DNA of 64,000 nucleotides from Imperialibacter sp964351395 (GTDB lineage: Bacteria; Bacteroidota; Bacteroidia; Cytophagales; Cyclobacteriaceae). Within the stretch, counting starts at the first letter, position 1. The number at the start of each line of letters is the position of its first letter. The stretch is from contig CAYGOF010000004.1 of the NCBI GenBank assembly GCA_964351395.1, positions 288,969 to 352,968 of the forward strand. Reading direction: 5' to 3'. This document shows positions 1-8,629 of this stretch, piece after piece. The notes beneath the pieces were generated by a model. It was not told where the DNA came from. It made no database searches and was given only the letters and a program-made list of their open reading frames with translations. The position numbers and the translations under genes were made by a program.

Positions 1-1679
1 TTGACGAAAAAGCCAATCAGTTTTTGGCCGATCGTTACATCGTTGGTGCTTGCCCCGCTTGTGGCAATGAAAATGCTTACGGCGATCAATGTGAGAAATG
101 TGGCAGCACGCTAAGCCCCCAGGAGCTGGGCAATCCTCGTTCTATGCTAAGCGGCGAGAAACCGGTGATGAAGCCTACTAAAAACTGGTACATGCCTTTG
201 GATAAGCTTCAGCCAAAAATCGAAAAGTATGTCGACAGCCATCCAGAATGGAAGGCAAACGTATTTGGCCAGTGTAAAAGCTGGTTGAATCAGGGGCTGC
301 AGCCTCGCTCTATGACCCGTGACCTCGATTGGGGGGTGAAAGTGCCCTTGCCTGACACTGAAGGAAAGGTGCTTTATGTGTGGTTCGATGCTCCTATCGG
401 TTATATTTCAGCTACGAAAGAGCTCAAGCCCAACGATTGGGAGAAATATTGGAAAGATGAGGATACCCGTTTGGTGCACTTTATAGGCAAAGACAATATT
501 GTTTTCCACTGCATTATTTTCCCTTCGATGCTGATGGAGCATGGGGATTTTGTGGTGCCTGATAATGTGCCTGCCAACGAGTTCATGAACCTGGAGGGTC
601 AAAAAATAAGCACCAGCCGCAACTGGGCCGTTTGGTTGCATGAGTACCTGGAAGAGTTTCCTGGTAAGCAGGATGTGCTTCGCTATGTTTTATGCGCCAA
701 CGCTCCGGAAACGAAGGACAATGATTTTACCTGGAAGGATTTCCAAACCAGAAATAATAGCGAGTTGGTAGCCATTTTCGGCAACTTTATCAATAGAGCT
801 GTAGTGCTCACTCATAAGTATTATGAAGGTAAGCTGCCAGCGAAAGGCGAACTGTTTCAAAATGATCAGGAGGTTCTACAAAAGTTGGCTGAGTTCCCCG
901 GAATTATAGCAGGTTCTATTGAGCAATTCAAATTCCGCGAAGGTCTTGCTTCGTTGATGGACCTTGCCCGATTAGGTAATAAATACCTTGCCGATACAGA
1001 GCCATGGAAGCTGATTAAAACTGATCCGGAGCGTGTAAAAACCATTATGAACATTGCCTTGCAAATTGCAGCCACGCTGCAGGTAGTTTGCGAGCCATTT
1101 CTGCCGTTTACATCCAAAAAATTGGGTGCTATGCTCAACTTTGAAGGAGTGAAATGGAAGGATTTAGGGAATGCCGCACTGCTGTTCGATGGGCATCAAT
1201 TGGAACAAGCTACGTTGTTGTTTGATAAAATTGAGGATGAAGTAGTAGAAGCACAAATAGCGAAACTAGAAAAAAGCAAAACTATCAATGAGACTGCTGC
1301 TGTAAGCATAGCTGCAAAAGATAAAGTAAAAATGGAAATACCTGGATTGAAAGAAGAAATCGTTTATGATGATTTCATGAAGTTAGACCTTCGTGTGGCG
1401 ACTGTTGTCGAATGTGAAAGAGTGCCTAAATCGGATAAACTTTTGAAGTTTTTGTTGGATACAGGCATAGACAAACGAACTGTATTGAGTGGTATCGCCA
1501 AACACTATGAGCCGGAAGCACTCGTTGGACAGCAGGTGGTTTTGTTAGCCAATCTCGCACCCCGAAAAATGATGGGCATCGAATCGCAGGGAATGATTTT
1601 ATCTGCCGAGGATGAAGAAGGCAATTTGAGGCTGCTTCAAGCCAACGCTGTGACCAATCCTGGAGCAACGATCAGCTGA
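1..1679 (+). CDS. metG: Methionyl-tRNA synthetase, 3' part (5' end outside window)
   Basis: Charges tRNA-Met with methionine in the cytoplasm. The reading frame is open from the first bases of the window (DEKANQFLADRYIVG), so the gene begins to the left and the N-terminal Rossmann segment with the HIGH motif is not visible. Seen here: a zinc knuckle near the start (CPACG then CEKCG), the KMSKS-equivalent loop KISTSRNWAVW, a helical anticodon-binding region, and a C-terminal tRNA-binding OB-fold of the EMAP/Trbp111 type over the last 110 residues (DLRVATVVECERVPKSDKLL). The gene converges on the GxxExxY gene and its stop lies 12 bases before a repeat array. An internal TTG near position 24 is not a real start. 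Identification is secure. Confidence 0.96.
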   Translation, partial: DEKANQFLADRYIVGACPACGNENAYGDQCEKCGSTLSPQELGNPRSMLSGEKPVMKPTKNWYMPLDKLQPKIEKYVDSHPEWKANVFGQCKSWLNQGLQPRSMTRDLDWGVKVPLPDTEGKVLYVWFDAPIGYISATKELKPNDWEKYWKDEDTRLVHFIGKDNIVFHCIIFPSMLMEHGDFVVPDNVPANEFMNLEGQKISTSRNWAVWLHEYLEEFPGKQDVLRYVLCANAPETKDNDFTWKDFQTRNNSELVAIFGNFINRAVVLTHKYYEGKLPAKGELFQNDQEVLQKLAEFPGIIAGSIEQFKFREGLASLMDLARLGNKYLADTEPWKLIKTDPERVKTIMNIALQIAATLQVVCEPFLPFTSKKLGAMLNFEGVKWKDLGNAALLFDGHQLEQATLLFDKIEDEVVEAQIAKLEKSKTINETAAVSIAAKDKVKMEIPGLKEEIVYDDFMKLDLRVATVVECERVPKSDKLLKFLLDTGIDKRTVLSGIAKHYEPEALVGQQVVLLANLAPRKMMGIESQGMILSAEDEEGNLRLLQANAVTNPGATIS

Positions 1680-1690
1680 GGCTTGTTGTT

Positions 1691-1817
1691 TCTCGCAGAA
1701 ACGCAGAGAAGGGTGCTCGCAGAGACGCAGAGACGCAGAGAAGGGTGCTCGCCGAGACGCAGAGAAGGGCGCTCGCAGAGACGCAGAGAAGGGTACTCGC
1801 AGAGGCGCAGAGAAGGA
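1691..1817 (+). repeat. Array of 24-bp direct repeats (CGCAGAGACGCAGAGAAG type)
   Basis: Five consecutive imperfect units start at 1691, 1714, 1746, 1770 and 1794. The standard unit is 24 bases with the core CGCAGAGACGCAGAGAAG; the second unit carries one extra 8-base step (AGACGCAG). The unit length is a multiple of three, so long frames stay open through it on the minus strand, but these are not genes. The same core appears in reverse complement at 2515-2532, on the other side of the GxxExxY gene. Confidence 0.9.
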
Positions 1818-1900
1818 TTGATGGAATAGCTGCAGATAGTAGAGCAAATGTAGGACAATTGGTCTCATTGATTTATTTGATATAGCCCAATAATTGTAGC

Positions 1901-2287
1901 TTACAGGTTATTCACGATTCTCACAATGCCATGCTTAATAAGTGTTTCGTTGAAATTGATGAGAAGACCCAATTTGATTCTTGTGAGTTTCAGGTAAGTC
2001 AACAGCTGTTTCTTGTGCACGTCGGCAAGTGACTCAATTGACTTGATTTCTATAATGACTTTTCCTTCTACAATCAGGTCTGCCCTAAATCCCTGATCCA
2101 TTTTTATCCCCTTCCACTCTACAGGAATAACTTTTTGCTTTTCAACGCTTAACCCTTCAGTAATCAGTTCGTGATTTAGGATGGTTTCATAAACGCTCTC
2201 AAACAACCCTGGGCCAATTTCGCTATGAATTTGGTAGCATTTGTCAATAATTAACCCTGATATTTCATTTTCAAATAGCGATTTCAT
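1901..2287 (-). CDS. GxxExxY family protein (PDDEXK-like fold)
   Basis: A 128-residue protein of the GxxExxY family, whose biochemical role is not established. The signature is seen at about residue 27 (GLFESVY). Further on there is FRADLIVEGKVIIEIKS, where the D and the E-x-K match the catalytic pattern of PDDEXK nuclease folds, so a nucleic-acid role is plausible but unproven. The length is normal for the family. The gene stands alone on the minus strand between two repeat arrays of opposite orientation, and it converges with metG. The ATG is preceded by a very AT-rich stretch (2290-2400). Members of this family are often seen in many copies per genome and beside repeats of this type; that point is recalled, not tested here. 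Confidence 0.9.
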   Translation of the reverse strand: MKSLFENEISGLIIDKCYQIHSEIGPGLFESVYETILNHELITEGLSVEKQKVIPVEWKGIKMDQGFRADLIVEGKVIIEIKSIESLADVHKKQLLTYLKLTRIKLGLLINFNETLIKHGIVRIVNNL

Positions 2288-2469
2288 TCTGATAAGAATA
2301 TTTTAGTTATTGACTAAAATAACTTTTTTATAATATAAAATATCTGTTTGTGTCCATATTGGGTTTATGATAATAGTATTCAATAATTAGACAATTATAA
2401 TTATGTAGTGAACAGCTTCTATTGACGTTGTACCGAACAGTACTCCGTATACCTAAGCAAGTCACTTAT

Positions 2470-2712
2470 AGCTTCTCTGCGCCTCCGCAATCAACAAACC
2501 TTCTCCTACACCCACTTCTCTGCGTCTCTGCGCCTCCGCGAGCAATAAATCTTCTCTTATTCCACTTCTCTGCGTCTCCGCNNNNNNNNNNNNNNNNNNN
2601 NNNNNNNNNNNNNNNNNNNNNNNNNNNNNNNNNNNNNNNNNNNNNNNNNNNNNNNNNNNNNNNNNNNNNNNNNNNNNNNNNCTTCTCTTATTCCACTTCT
2701 CTGCGTCTCCGC
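2470..2712 (+). repeat. Right repeat array in opposite orientation, broken by the gap
   Basis: Units of the CTTCTCTGCGTCTCTGCGCC type run from about 2472 to 2581 and continue at 2682-2712. The stretch 2515-2532 is the exact reverse complement of 1774-1791 in the left array, so the two arrays are inverted with respect to each other with the GxxExxY gene between them. A 31-base sequence occurs identically at 2551-2581 and 2682-2712, directly on both sides of the N run. Confidence 0.85.
2582..2681. other. Assembly gap of 100 N
   Basis: Exactly 100 N, the usual placeholder for a gap of unknown size. Both borders carry the same 31-base repeat, so the gap is most simply an unresolved tandem repeat. 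No gene should be called across it. Confidence 0.97.
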
Positions 2713-2828
2713 GCCTCTTCGACAAACAAACTCTTTAACTTCCGAGAGAAATTAACCGGCTCTAAAAATCCAAGTTGTTTCTTGTACCAACCCATATTAT
2801 CTTAGCACGCCGTTAGAAAGACTATACA

Positions 2829-3806
2829 ATGAGAGAGATACAATTCAGAGAAGCCCTTCGTGAGGCGATGAACGAAGAGATGAGAAAAGACCCCAATATA
2901 TTCCTGATGGGGGAAGAAGTGGCAGAGTACAATGGTGCTTATAAAGTAAGTCAGGGTATGCTCGATGAGTTTGGCCCGGAGAGAGTAATTGATACACCGA
3001 TCGCTGAATTAGGTTTCGCTGGTTTAGGAGTAGGTGCCGCTATGAACGGTTTGCGACCGATCATCGAATTTATGACCTTCAATTTCTCTTTAGTAGCCAT
3101 TGACCAAATCATTAACGGCGCTGCCAAAATGATGTCGATGTCTGGTGGTCAATTCAATGTGCCGATCGTATTTCGTGGACCTACCGGAAACGCTGGGCAA
3201 CTAAGCTCACAGCATTCTCAGAACTTTGAAAACTGGTTTGCTAATACGCCTGGTCTAAAAGTAGTTGTGCCTTCAAATCCTTATGATGCTAAAGGACTTC
3301 TGAAATCTTCAATCCGTGATGATGATCCGGTTATTTTTATGGAATCAGAGCTGATGTACGGTGACAAGGGCGAAGTGCCAGAAAGCGAATACCTCATTCC
3401 GCTTGGCACAGCCAAGGTAGTGAGGGAAGGAAATGATGTAACCATCGTTTCATTTGGCAAAATGATGAAGGTGGCCTTCGAGGCTGCAGATGCGCTTCAG
3501 CAAGAAGGTGTATCCGCTGAGGTGATAGATTTGATGAGCGTTCGTCCGATCGACTACGCAACAGTGGTGAGTTCAGTAAAGAAAACGAATAGATTGGTGG
3601 TTGTAGAAGAAGCATGGCCTTTAGCTGCTATCTCTTCGGAAATCACTTACCATATTCAGCGCTATGCATTCGACTACCTGGATGCACCAGTTAGAAGAGT
3701 AACGAACCTTGATGTGCCACTTCCTTATGCGCCTACATTGATAGAGTTTATTTTGCCAAATGCGAAAAAGACAATTGATGCAGTGAATGCGGTGATGTAC
3801 AGATAA
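2829..3806 (+). CDS. pdhB: Pyruvate dehydrogenase E1 component, beta subunit
   Basis: Beta chain of the thiamine-diphosphate-dependent E1 enzyme, which decarboxylates pyruvate and passes the acetyl group to the lipoyl E2 subunit. At 325 residues it has the usual size for the separate beta chain. Typical sequences are seen: FLMGEEVAEYNGAYKVSQGM near the N terminus (the Glu that activates thiamine diphosphate lies in this region), DTPIAELGFAGLGVGAAMNG, a conserved FRGPTGNAG...SSQHSQ segment, and the C-terminal transketolase domain (VSFGKMMKVAFEA, VDL-type strands). No alpha subunit or E2 gene is adjacent, so the complex is encoded in pieces. A terminator follows 30 bases after the stop. Confidence 0.95.
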   Translation: MREIQFREALREAMNEEMRKDPNIFLMGEEVAEYNGAYKVSQGMLDEFGPERVIDTPIAELGFAGLGVGAAMNGLRPIIEFMTFNFSLVAIDQIINGAAKMMSMSGGQFNVPIVFRGPTGNAGQLSSQHSQNFENWFANTPGLKVVVPSNPYDAKGLLKSSIRDDDPVIFMESELMYGDKGEVPESEYLIPLGTAKVVREGNDVTIVSFGKMMKVAFEAADALQQEGVSAEVIDLMSVRPIDYATVVSSVKKTNRLVVVEEAWPLAAISSEITYHIQRYAFDYLDAPVRRVTNLDVPLPYAPTLIEFILPNAKKTIDAVNAVMYR

Positions 3807-3836
3807 GAAAAACTGTCGGAAATATAAAAGATGGAG

Positions 3837-3862
3837 AAGGCTCGGGGACGGGCCTTTTTTTT
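3837..3862 (+). terminator. Intrinsic terminator of pdhB
   Basis: The stem AAGGC...GCCTT, extended by inner CG pairs around a GGGA loop, is followed by a run of eight T. It lies 30 bases past the pdhB stop. Confidence 0.8.
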
Positions 3863-4120
3863 ATATGATAAGTACTTCTCCTTCTATTGTAGGCTTCTAT
3901 GATAATAAACCAGAATTAATCGGCTTATGAGAAAGCATACCGATGGTAATTGGTAATTGTAGAAATTATAGTAGTTTAGAAAAGCTATGCCATCATTGTG
4001 TGGTTCGTTGCTTTTCACATTTTTGGTGATGATTAAAAGTAGTATCCGGTTGCCCATGGTTTGTATGGTAGTCATTCATTCAACTGAATAAGTTTTCAAA
4101 CTGAGACCTGGTTCTTGTCT
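3863..4120. other. Intergenic stretch, no gene seen
   Basis: AT-rich sequence between the pdhB terminator and the next gene. Short frames on the minus strand have no recognisable features. No repeat or clear promoter was identified. Confidence 0.5.
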
Positions 4121-4876
4121 ATGAAAGCTCCAAAAGTTCATAATAATAAAGATCGGCTTTTTTATCCGGCGCTCGCCGTCCTGATCAGCGCAACTGGATT
4201 TGCAGGGTTCACTTTCACTTATTTTGGCCCTATCATTAGCGGATCGTATCCATCTTCCGGGATGATACTTCACATCCATGGTTGGTCCTTTTTTCTTTGG
4301 TACCTGTTGTTTCCTATTCAGGCAATAATGATAGCCCTCGGAAAGTATAGGCTCCATATGAGTTTAGGTAAAATCAGCCTTTTTTTGGTTGTTCTGATGG
4401 CCCTGACCGGTGTTTTTGTGCTTACGAAACGTGTGGAAGACGCAGTGAATAATGGGAAGCCGGAAACCTGGCTCCTCTATGGGCCGTTGATTCTTTCTAA
4501 TTTAGTGCTTTTCGTTGCGTTCTATGTTGCTGGTATTTACATGGCAATAAAGAAGCGCCTTCAATCCCATAAACGCTTGATTATCGTCGCCAGCTCAATA
4601 GGGCTAGGCGCTGGATTCTTTCGACTAATACTTTTCCTGAGTGGTTTCAATCCCATGTCCTTGCCGGTTGGAGTGATAAGTTGTAGTGTTTTCATCATAA
4701 TCGCTATTATTTATGACCGGATAACAAACAAGTTTGTTCACCCTGTCTACTGGATAGGTCTAATAGGGATGCTGGTGGTGGAGGTGTCATTATTACCGCA
4801 AGTGAACGGTGATTTGATCGCATGGATGAATGGAGGACTGGCAGTGATTGGGGGGTACCTAAGTGTGTTTTTTTAG
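4121..4876 (+). CDS. Multi-pass membrane protein of unknown function
   Basis: About 251 residues with roughly seven hydrophobic segments, for example ALAVLISATGFAGFTFTYF, FFLWYLLFPIQAIMIAL and GKISLFLVVLMALTGVFVL. Histidines in two segments (ILHIHGWSFFLWY and YRLHMSLGKI) resemble the spacing of small haem- or ion-binding membrane proteins, but I cannot assign it to a named family. The ATG at 4121 was chosen; an in-frame TTG six bases earlier is a weaker option. It stands alone, with no co-directional partner close by. Confidence 0.7.
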   Translation: MKAPKVHNNKDRLFYPALAVLISATGFAGFTFTYFGPIISGSYPSSGMILHIHGWSFFLWYLLFPIQAIMIALGKYRLHMSLGKISLFLVVLMALTGVFVLTKRVEDAVNNGKPETWLLYGPLILSNLVLFVAFYVAGIYMAIKKRLQSHKRLIIVASSIGLGAGFFRLILFLSGFNPMSLPVGVISCSVFIIIAIIYDRITNKFVHPVYWIGLIGMLVVEVSLLPQVNGDLIAWMNGGLAVIGGYLSVFF

Positions 4877-5000
4877 CTAAACCTATCGGTTATTCAGTTT
4901 TCTGTATGTAAAATGGGTTAAGTAATTCGAGAAAAAGAAATAATCAGGAATACTTAAACTGACATTCAATTGCATTCAAACTGCATTTAAAGTCAACCAG

Positions 5001-5186
5001 ATGAAATACGAAAAATTAATCATGGGGATAGTATCCATAATGGTCATAACTGGTGCCATTATGCGAATTTTCCACTTACCTTTTGCTTCGACTATTTTGG
5101 GGATCGGATTCGTGGGAGGATTTGCGTTTCAATTTTGGTTGGTAACTCAGCTTAAGAAAAAAATCAAGGAGCTAGAGGGAAGATGA
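5001..5186 (+). CDS. Small two-helix membrane protein with a GldL-like motif
   Basis: 61 residues: two membrane segments (LIMGIVSIMVITGAIM and TILGIGFVGGFAFQFWLV) joined by RIFHLPFAS, then a charged tail (KKKIKELEGR). The turn between the helices resembles the K-I-x-H-W-P-G-A motif at the same place in GldL, the gliding and type IX secretion inner-membrane motor protein, but this protein lacks GldL's long cytoplasmic region. Function unknown. Start ATG and length fit a real small gene; the next gene begins 134 bases later. Confidence 0.6.
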   Translation: MKYEKLIMGIVSIMVITGAIMRIFHLPFASTILGIGFVGGFAFQFWLVTQLKKKIKELEGR

Positions 5187-5320
5187 ACCCTATCGGCATT
5201 TGTTCCCAGTCTACCAGAATCCTTTTTGTGCCTACTATTGTTCAAGTTATAGCAGGGTGTAGGCTATTGATTTCATTTTATATTGGTAGATTGTTCTATT
5301 GCAAAGTTCAATTTTGTGGC

Positions 5321-5746
5321 ATGAAAAAATATTTATTTGTAGTCTTTCTGGCAACCTTTGCCTCTCCTTCCTTCTCTCAGGAAGCATTCACAGATGATCA
5401 AGGCTATGAGTATTTTGAGTTGCCGGATGGCGACACTACTATCTTGATGAAGAAATATTTCTTTGTCTCGCTTAATTCGGGACCCACAAAAAGTCAGACC
5501 AAGGAGGAGGCAGCAAAAATTCAGCAAGCGCACCTGGCCCATATAGCCTGGATGGGAAAACAGGGCTATGTTGACCTGGCGGGTCCTGTAGAATCTGAAG
5601 ACGAATTCCGGGGTATACTTGTATTTAATGTGCCCACTATTGAAAAAGTACAGGAATTGGTCGCGATGGATCCGGCCGTAAAAGCAGGGAGGTTGGTGAT
5701 GAAGGTTTACCCCTGGTGGTGCGCCAAGGGAGCTCAGTTAAAGTAA
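5321..5746 (+). CDS. Secreted YCII-related domain protein
   Basis: 141 residues with an N-terminal signal peptide (MKKYLFVVFLATFASPSFSQ). The mature part has the layout of the YCII fold: HLAHIAWMGKQGYVDLAGPV followed by GILVFNVPTIEKVQELVAMDPAV, i.e. the helix, the G-x-x-x-x-x-GP turn and the strand-helix with DP. YCII domains are small putative enzymes; the substrate here is unknown. The frame is open further upstream to 5183, but the ATG at 5321 directly gives the signal peptide and was chosen. It converges on ffh and shares a bidirectional terminator with it. Confidence 0.75.
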   Translation: MKKYLFVVFLATFASPSFSQEAFTDDQGYEYFELPDGDTTILMKKYFFVSLNSGPTKSQTKEEAAKIQQAHLAHIAWMGKQGYVDLAGPVESEDEFRGILVFNVPTIEKVQELVAMDPAVKAGRLVMKVYPWWCAKGAQLK

Positions 5747-5764
5747 AGCAGACAAAATGCCATA

Positions 5765-5790
5765 AAAAAAGCCCTGTCGAAGGGCTTTTA
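5765..5790. terminator. Bidirectional terminator between the YCII gene and ffh
   Basis: The stem AAAGCCC...GGGCTTT (5768-5774 with 5782-5788) has a short loop. It has a T run after it on the plus strand and a longer one on the minus strand (A run at 5764-5770). It lies between two convergent genes. Confidence 0.85.
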
Positions 5791-5808
5791 GATTTTCTGA
5801 ATAGAGTA

Positions 5809-7134
5809 TTAGCGCCGCATCATATTACCAAGTGCCGCCTTCGCGCCACCCATTTTGTTCATGGTTTTCATCATTTTGCGCATTTGCTCAAACTGTTTCA
5901 TTAGGTTGTTCACTTCCTGAATACTGGTGCCGCTACCTTTGGCGATCCTTTGCCTGCGACTACCGCTAATAATGTCCGGATTCTCTCTTTCTTTTGGTGT
6001 CATCGACTTAATGATCGCTTCAATGGGCTTGAACGAATCATCATCAACATCCACATCCTTTAGTGCTTTTCCCATACCAGGAATCATGCCCATCAGGTCC
6101 TTGATATTGCCCATTTTCTTGATCTGGTCGATCTGAGACAGAAAGTCGTCAAAGCCAAACTGGTTCTTTCTAATTTTCTTATTGATTCTTTCAGCTTCCT
6201 GCTGATCGAAGGCTTCCTGGGCTTTTTCTACCAAAGAAACCACGTCGCCCATACCAAGGATTCTCTGCGCCATCCTGTCAGGGTGGAACAGGTCGATGGC
6301 GTCCATTTTCTCACCCGTAGAAATGAACTTGATGGGCTTATCGACAACTGCTTTAATAGATAGTGCCGCACCACCGCGGGTATCACCGTCTAACTTGGTA
6401 AGGACTACCCCGTCGAAGTTGAGTCGTTCGTTAAAAGTACGGGCAGTGTTTACTGCATCCTGGCCCGTCATGGAGTCAACAACGAATAGTGTTTCGGTAG
6501 GCTTTAGCGACTTTTTCAGGCTTTCAATTTCCTGCATCATCTGCTCATCTACCGCCAATCGACCCGCTGTATCGACGATGACTATTTTCTTGCCTGTCTT
6601 TTTTGCCTGGGCAATACCATTCTGGGCAATTTGCAGGGCATTCTTGTTTTCTGGCTCAGCATATACCTCTACGCCTACTTGCTCACCTAATACTTTCAAC
6701 TGGTCGATGGCGGCAGGGCGGTAAATGTCGCAGGCAATGAGCAATACCTGGCGACCTTGCTTTTTTAGTCTATTAGCGAGCTTTCCGGTAAATGTCGTTT
6801 TACCAGAGCCCTGGAGACCAGAAATAAGCACTACGGCAGGGTCACCGGTGATGCTGATATCGGTTTGGGAGCCGCCCATGAGCATGGTGAGCTCCTCGTG
6901 TACAATTTTGGTAAGTAATTGACCAGGAGATACCGCGATGAGTACGTCGCGACCCATGGCTTTTTCCTTGATGGAGTCAGTAACGTCTTTGGCTACTTTA
7001 TAGTTTACGTCAGCTTCTACCAACGCACGACGAATCTCTTTGATCGTGCTGGCTACGTTTATTTCTGAAATTTTGCCCTGACCTTTTAGGGTCTTGATGG
7101 CCCGGTCGAGCTTTACACTTAAACTATCGAACAT
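5809..7134 (-). CDS. ffh: Signal recognition particle protein Ffh
   Basis: GTPase of the signal recognition particle. It binds 4.5S RNA and nascent signal sequences and docks with FtsY at the membrane. 441 residues, normal length. The N-terminal four-helix domain is followed by the GTPase domain with P-loop GLQGSGKTT (about residue 105), DTAGRL, and TKLDGDTRGG. The C-terminal M domain is methionine-rich (MGMIPGMG, the RIAKGSGTS RNA-binding loop, MKQFEQMRKMMKTMNKMGG). The gene is monocistronic by appearance and ends at the shared terminator. Confidence 0.97.
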   Translation of the reverse strand: MFDSLSVKLDRAIKTLKGQGKISEINVASTIKEIRRALVEADVNYKVAKDVTDSIKEKAMGRDVLIAVSPGQLLTKIVHEELTMLMGGSQTDISITGDPAVVLISGLQGSGKTTFTGKLANRLKKQGRQVLLIACDIYRPAAIDQLKVLGEQVGVEVYAEPENKNALQIAQNGIAQAKKTGKKIVIVDTAGRLAVDEQMMQEIESLKKSLKPTETLFVVDSMTGQDAVNTARTFNERLNFDGVVLTKLDGDTRGGAALSIKAVVDKPIKFISTGEKMDAIDLFHPDRMAQRILGMGDVVSLVEKAQEAFDQQEAERINKKIRKNQFGFDDFLSQIDQIKKMGNIKDLMGMIPGMGKALKDVDVDDDSFKPIEAIIKSMTPKERENPDIISGSRRQRIAKGSGTSIQEVNNLMKQFEQMRKMMKTMNKMGGAKAALGNMMRR

Positions 7135-7244
7135 GCTTCAAATCTATTTTAGGCTGCAAAGATAGGACAAAGTGACGAAGTGTGCATGAAATCATTTGGA
7201 TAAGTGTCGAAGCATTGTGTGCGAGATTTGTCAATTTTTCAGGC

Positions 7245-8507
7245 TTACAATGACATCGCATGATCGGCTGGCACGTTTTGACCCGACCATATTTTCTTTG
7301 AGGTCCAGTCGATGGCGGGACCTGACCAAAAAACATTCGAAGGTGGTAAGCCCAGAGGGAGATAGGCCATAGAGCAAAGATACAGGCTACCTGTAGAGAT
7401 GTAACTTTCTGCGATCTCAGGCTGATGCCCGCAAAAGCCAATTGTCAGCCAACCATTTTTGTCGAAGGTTCCTTCGGCTCCCATGATCCTGTTCATCGAA
7501 GTAGTAAGGGCCGATCGTATACTTGCCGGTGAGATACCATCACTTAGTCTTTCCATCAAAGCCACCTGTGCGAGCAGTTGAAAAGCTCCAATCCGATAGG
7601 GCAATGACCTCCCAATAGGAGGGAAAGTACCGTCTGGCATAATAAGTCTCTCCTGAATAGCGGCATACCGTTGGGCTATCTTCAAAAACTTGTCGTAGGT
7701 TTTCTGGAAGTATTGATCGTTTCTTTTATCGAAAGGAATCATTGTTGCTGTAATGTCCAAAAGAAATGGCTGGATCACATAGCTGTTGTAGTAATCCCAA
7801 TGAAAGTCTTTGCCATCACCAAACACGCCGTCGCCTTTGTACCAATCTTCCATTTGCCGCACAGCTAGCTCTATGCGTACCGCATCGCCTTCGTTGTAGA
7901 ATTTAGCCAGGGCTGCTTCCACCATGGCACTGAAAAGTATCCAATTGCTATGGTAGGGTCTGATTACTCTACTGGAAATGAAGGCATTTTTTAAGTTGAG
8001 TTTCGTTGCATCGTCGAGTTTTCCCCATAATTCTTCCGGAGCTCTTAGTAACGCATGCGCCAGAAATGCCGCATCCACCAAAGGCTGAGCATTTTCAGTG
8101 AAGTTCATGAAGTCAGGAGAAGAGGGGTCCACACCCTTGCTGATAGAGGTGCGGGCGAGGGCCGCATATTTTTTACGCAAGGCTTCTTCTTGCCCATTCA
8201 GGCTAGTTGATCCCAACCAGGGAGCCATGCCAGAAAGAAGTCGCCCAAACGCTTCCAGGTAGGTTACTGTTCTACGGGATGCCTCCTGGCCTTCTTTGCA
8301 CTCTACGGGCATGTTTTGTTTCAAAGTACCTGCCGCGAGGTTGGTCAGCACCGGGTCGGCTATTTTTACTAACATTTGCACCCAAGTATTCCTGTCATCA
8401 GCCGCCATTGTTGCTTTATTGTCCGAAAAGGCCGACAGTGAAGTGGGAGCTAGCATACCTAAGGCACCTACACCAGCTGCGTTTTTTACGAAGTGTCTTC
8501 TTTCCAT
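7245..8507 (-). CDS. DUF2264 domain protein with Tat-like signal
   Basis: About 420 residues. The start at 8507 gives a signal with a twin-arginine-like beginning (MERRHFVKNAAGVGALGMLA), so export is likely; a further upstream start at 8552 is possible but has no signal character. The rest matches the alpha/alpha-barrel pattern of DUF2264 proteins: ETFGRLLSGMAPWL-type helix, SNWILFSAMVEAALAKF, GDGKDFHWDYYNSYVIQPFLLDI, and SLPYRIGAFQLLAQ. Related folds act on unsaturated sugars, so a polysaccharide-related role is possible but not shown. No obvious operon partner. Confidence 0.8.
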   Translation of the reverse strand: MERRHFVKNAAGVGALGMLAPTSLSAFSDNKATMAADDRNTWVQMLVKIADPVLTNLAAGTLKQNMPVECKEGQEASRRTVTYLEAFGRLLSGMAPWLGSTSLNGQEEALRKKYAALARTSISKGVDPSSPDFMNFTENAQPLVDAAFLAHALLRAPEELWGKLDDATKLNLKNAFISSRVIRPYHSNWILFSAMVEAALAKFYNEGDAVRIELAVRQMEDWYKGDGVFGDGKDFHWDYYNSYVIQPFLLDITATMIPFDKRNDQYFQKTYDKFLKIAQRYAAIQERLIMPDGTFPPIGRSLPYRIGAFQLLAQVALMERLSDGISPASIRSALTTSMNRIMGAEGTFDKNGWLTIGFCGHQPEIAESYISTGSLYLCSMAYLPLGLPPSNVFWSGPAIDWTSKKIWSGQNVPADHAMSL

Positions 8508-8629
8508 TTTTATAGTTAGTAGAAATTGGCTGAAAACACAAACGTCCGGCATTTTTCAATGTTGGACGCTGTGCTAATTTGTATTGATAACTGTATTTTG
8601 TTTTGCTCCACTGTCAGGCCACCGACCAA

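Noticed and set aside
1599..1868. Open frames on the minus strand across the left repeat array (two overlapping frames)
   Set aside because: They arise because the 24-bp repeat unit is a multiple of three; the translation is a monotonous SASLRAPFSASLR type repeat with no protein features.
2422..2805. Frames through the N gap
   Set aside because: They include unknown bases and low-complexity repeat translation; not genes.
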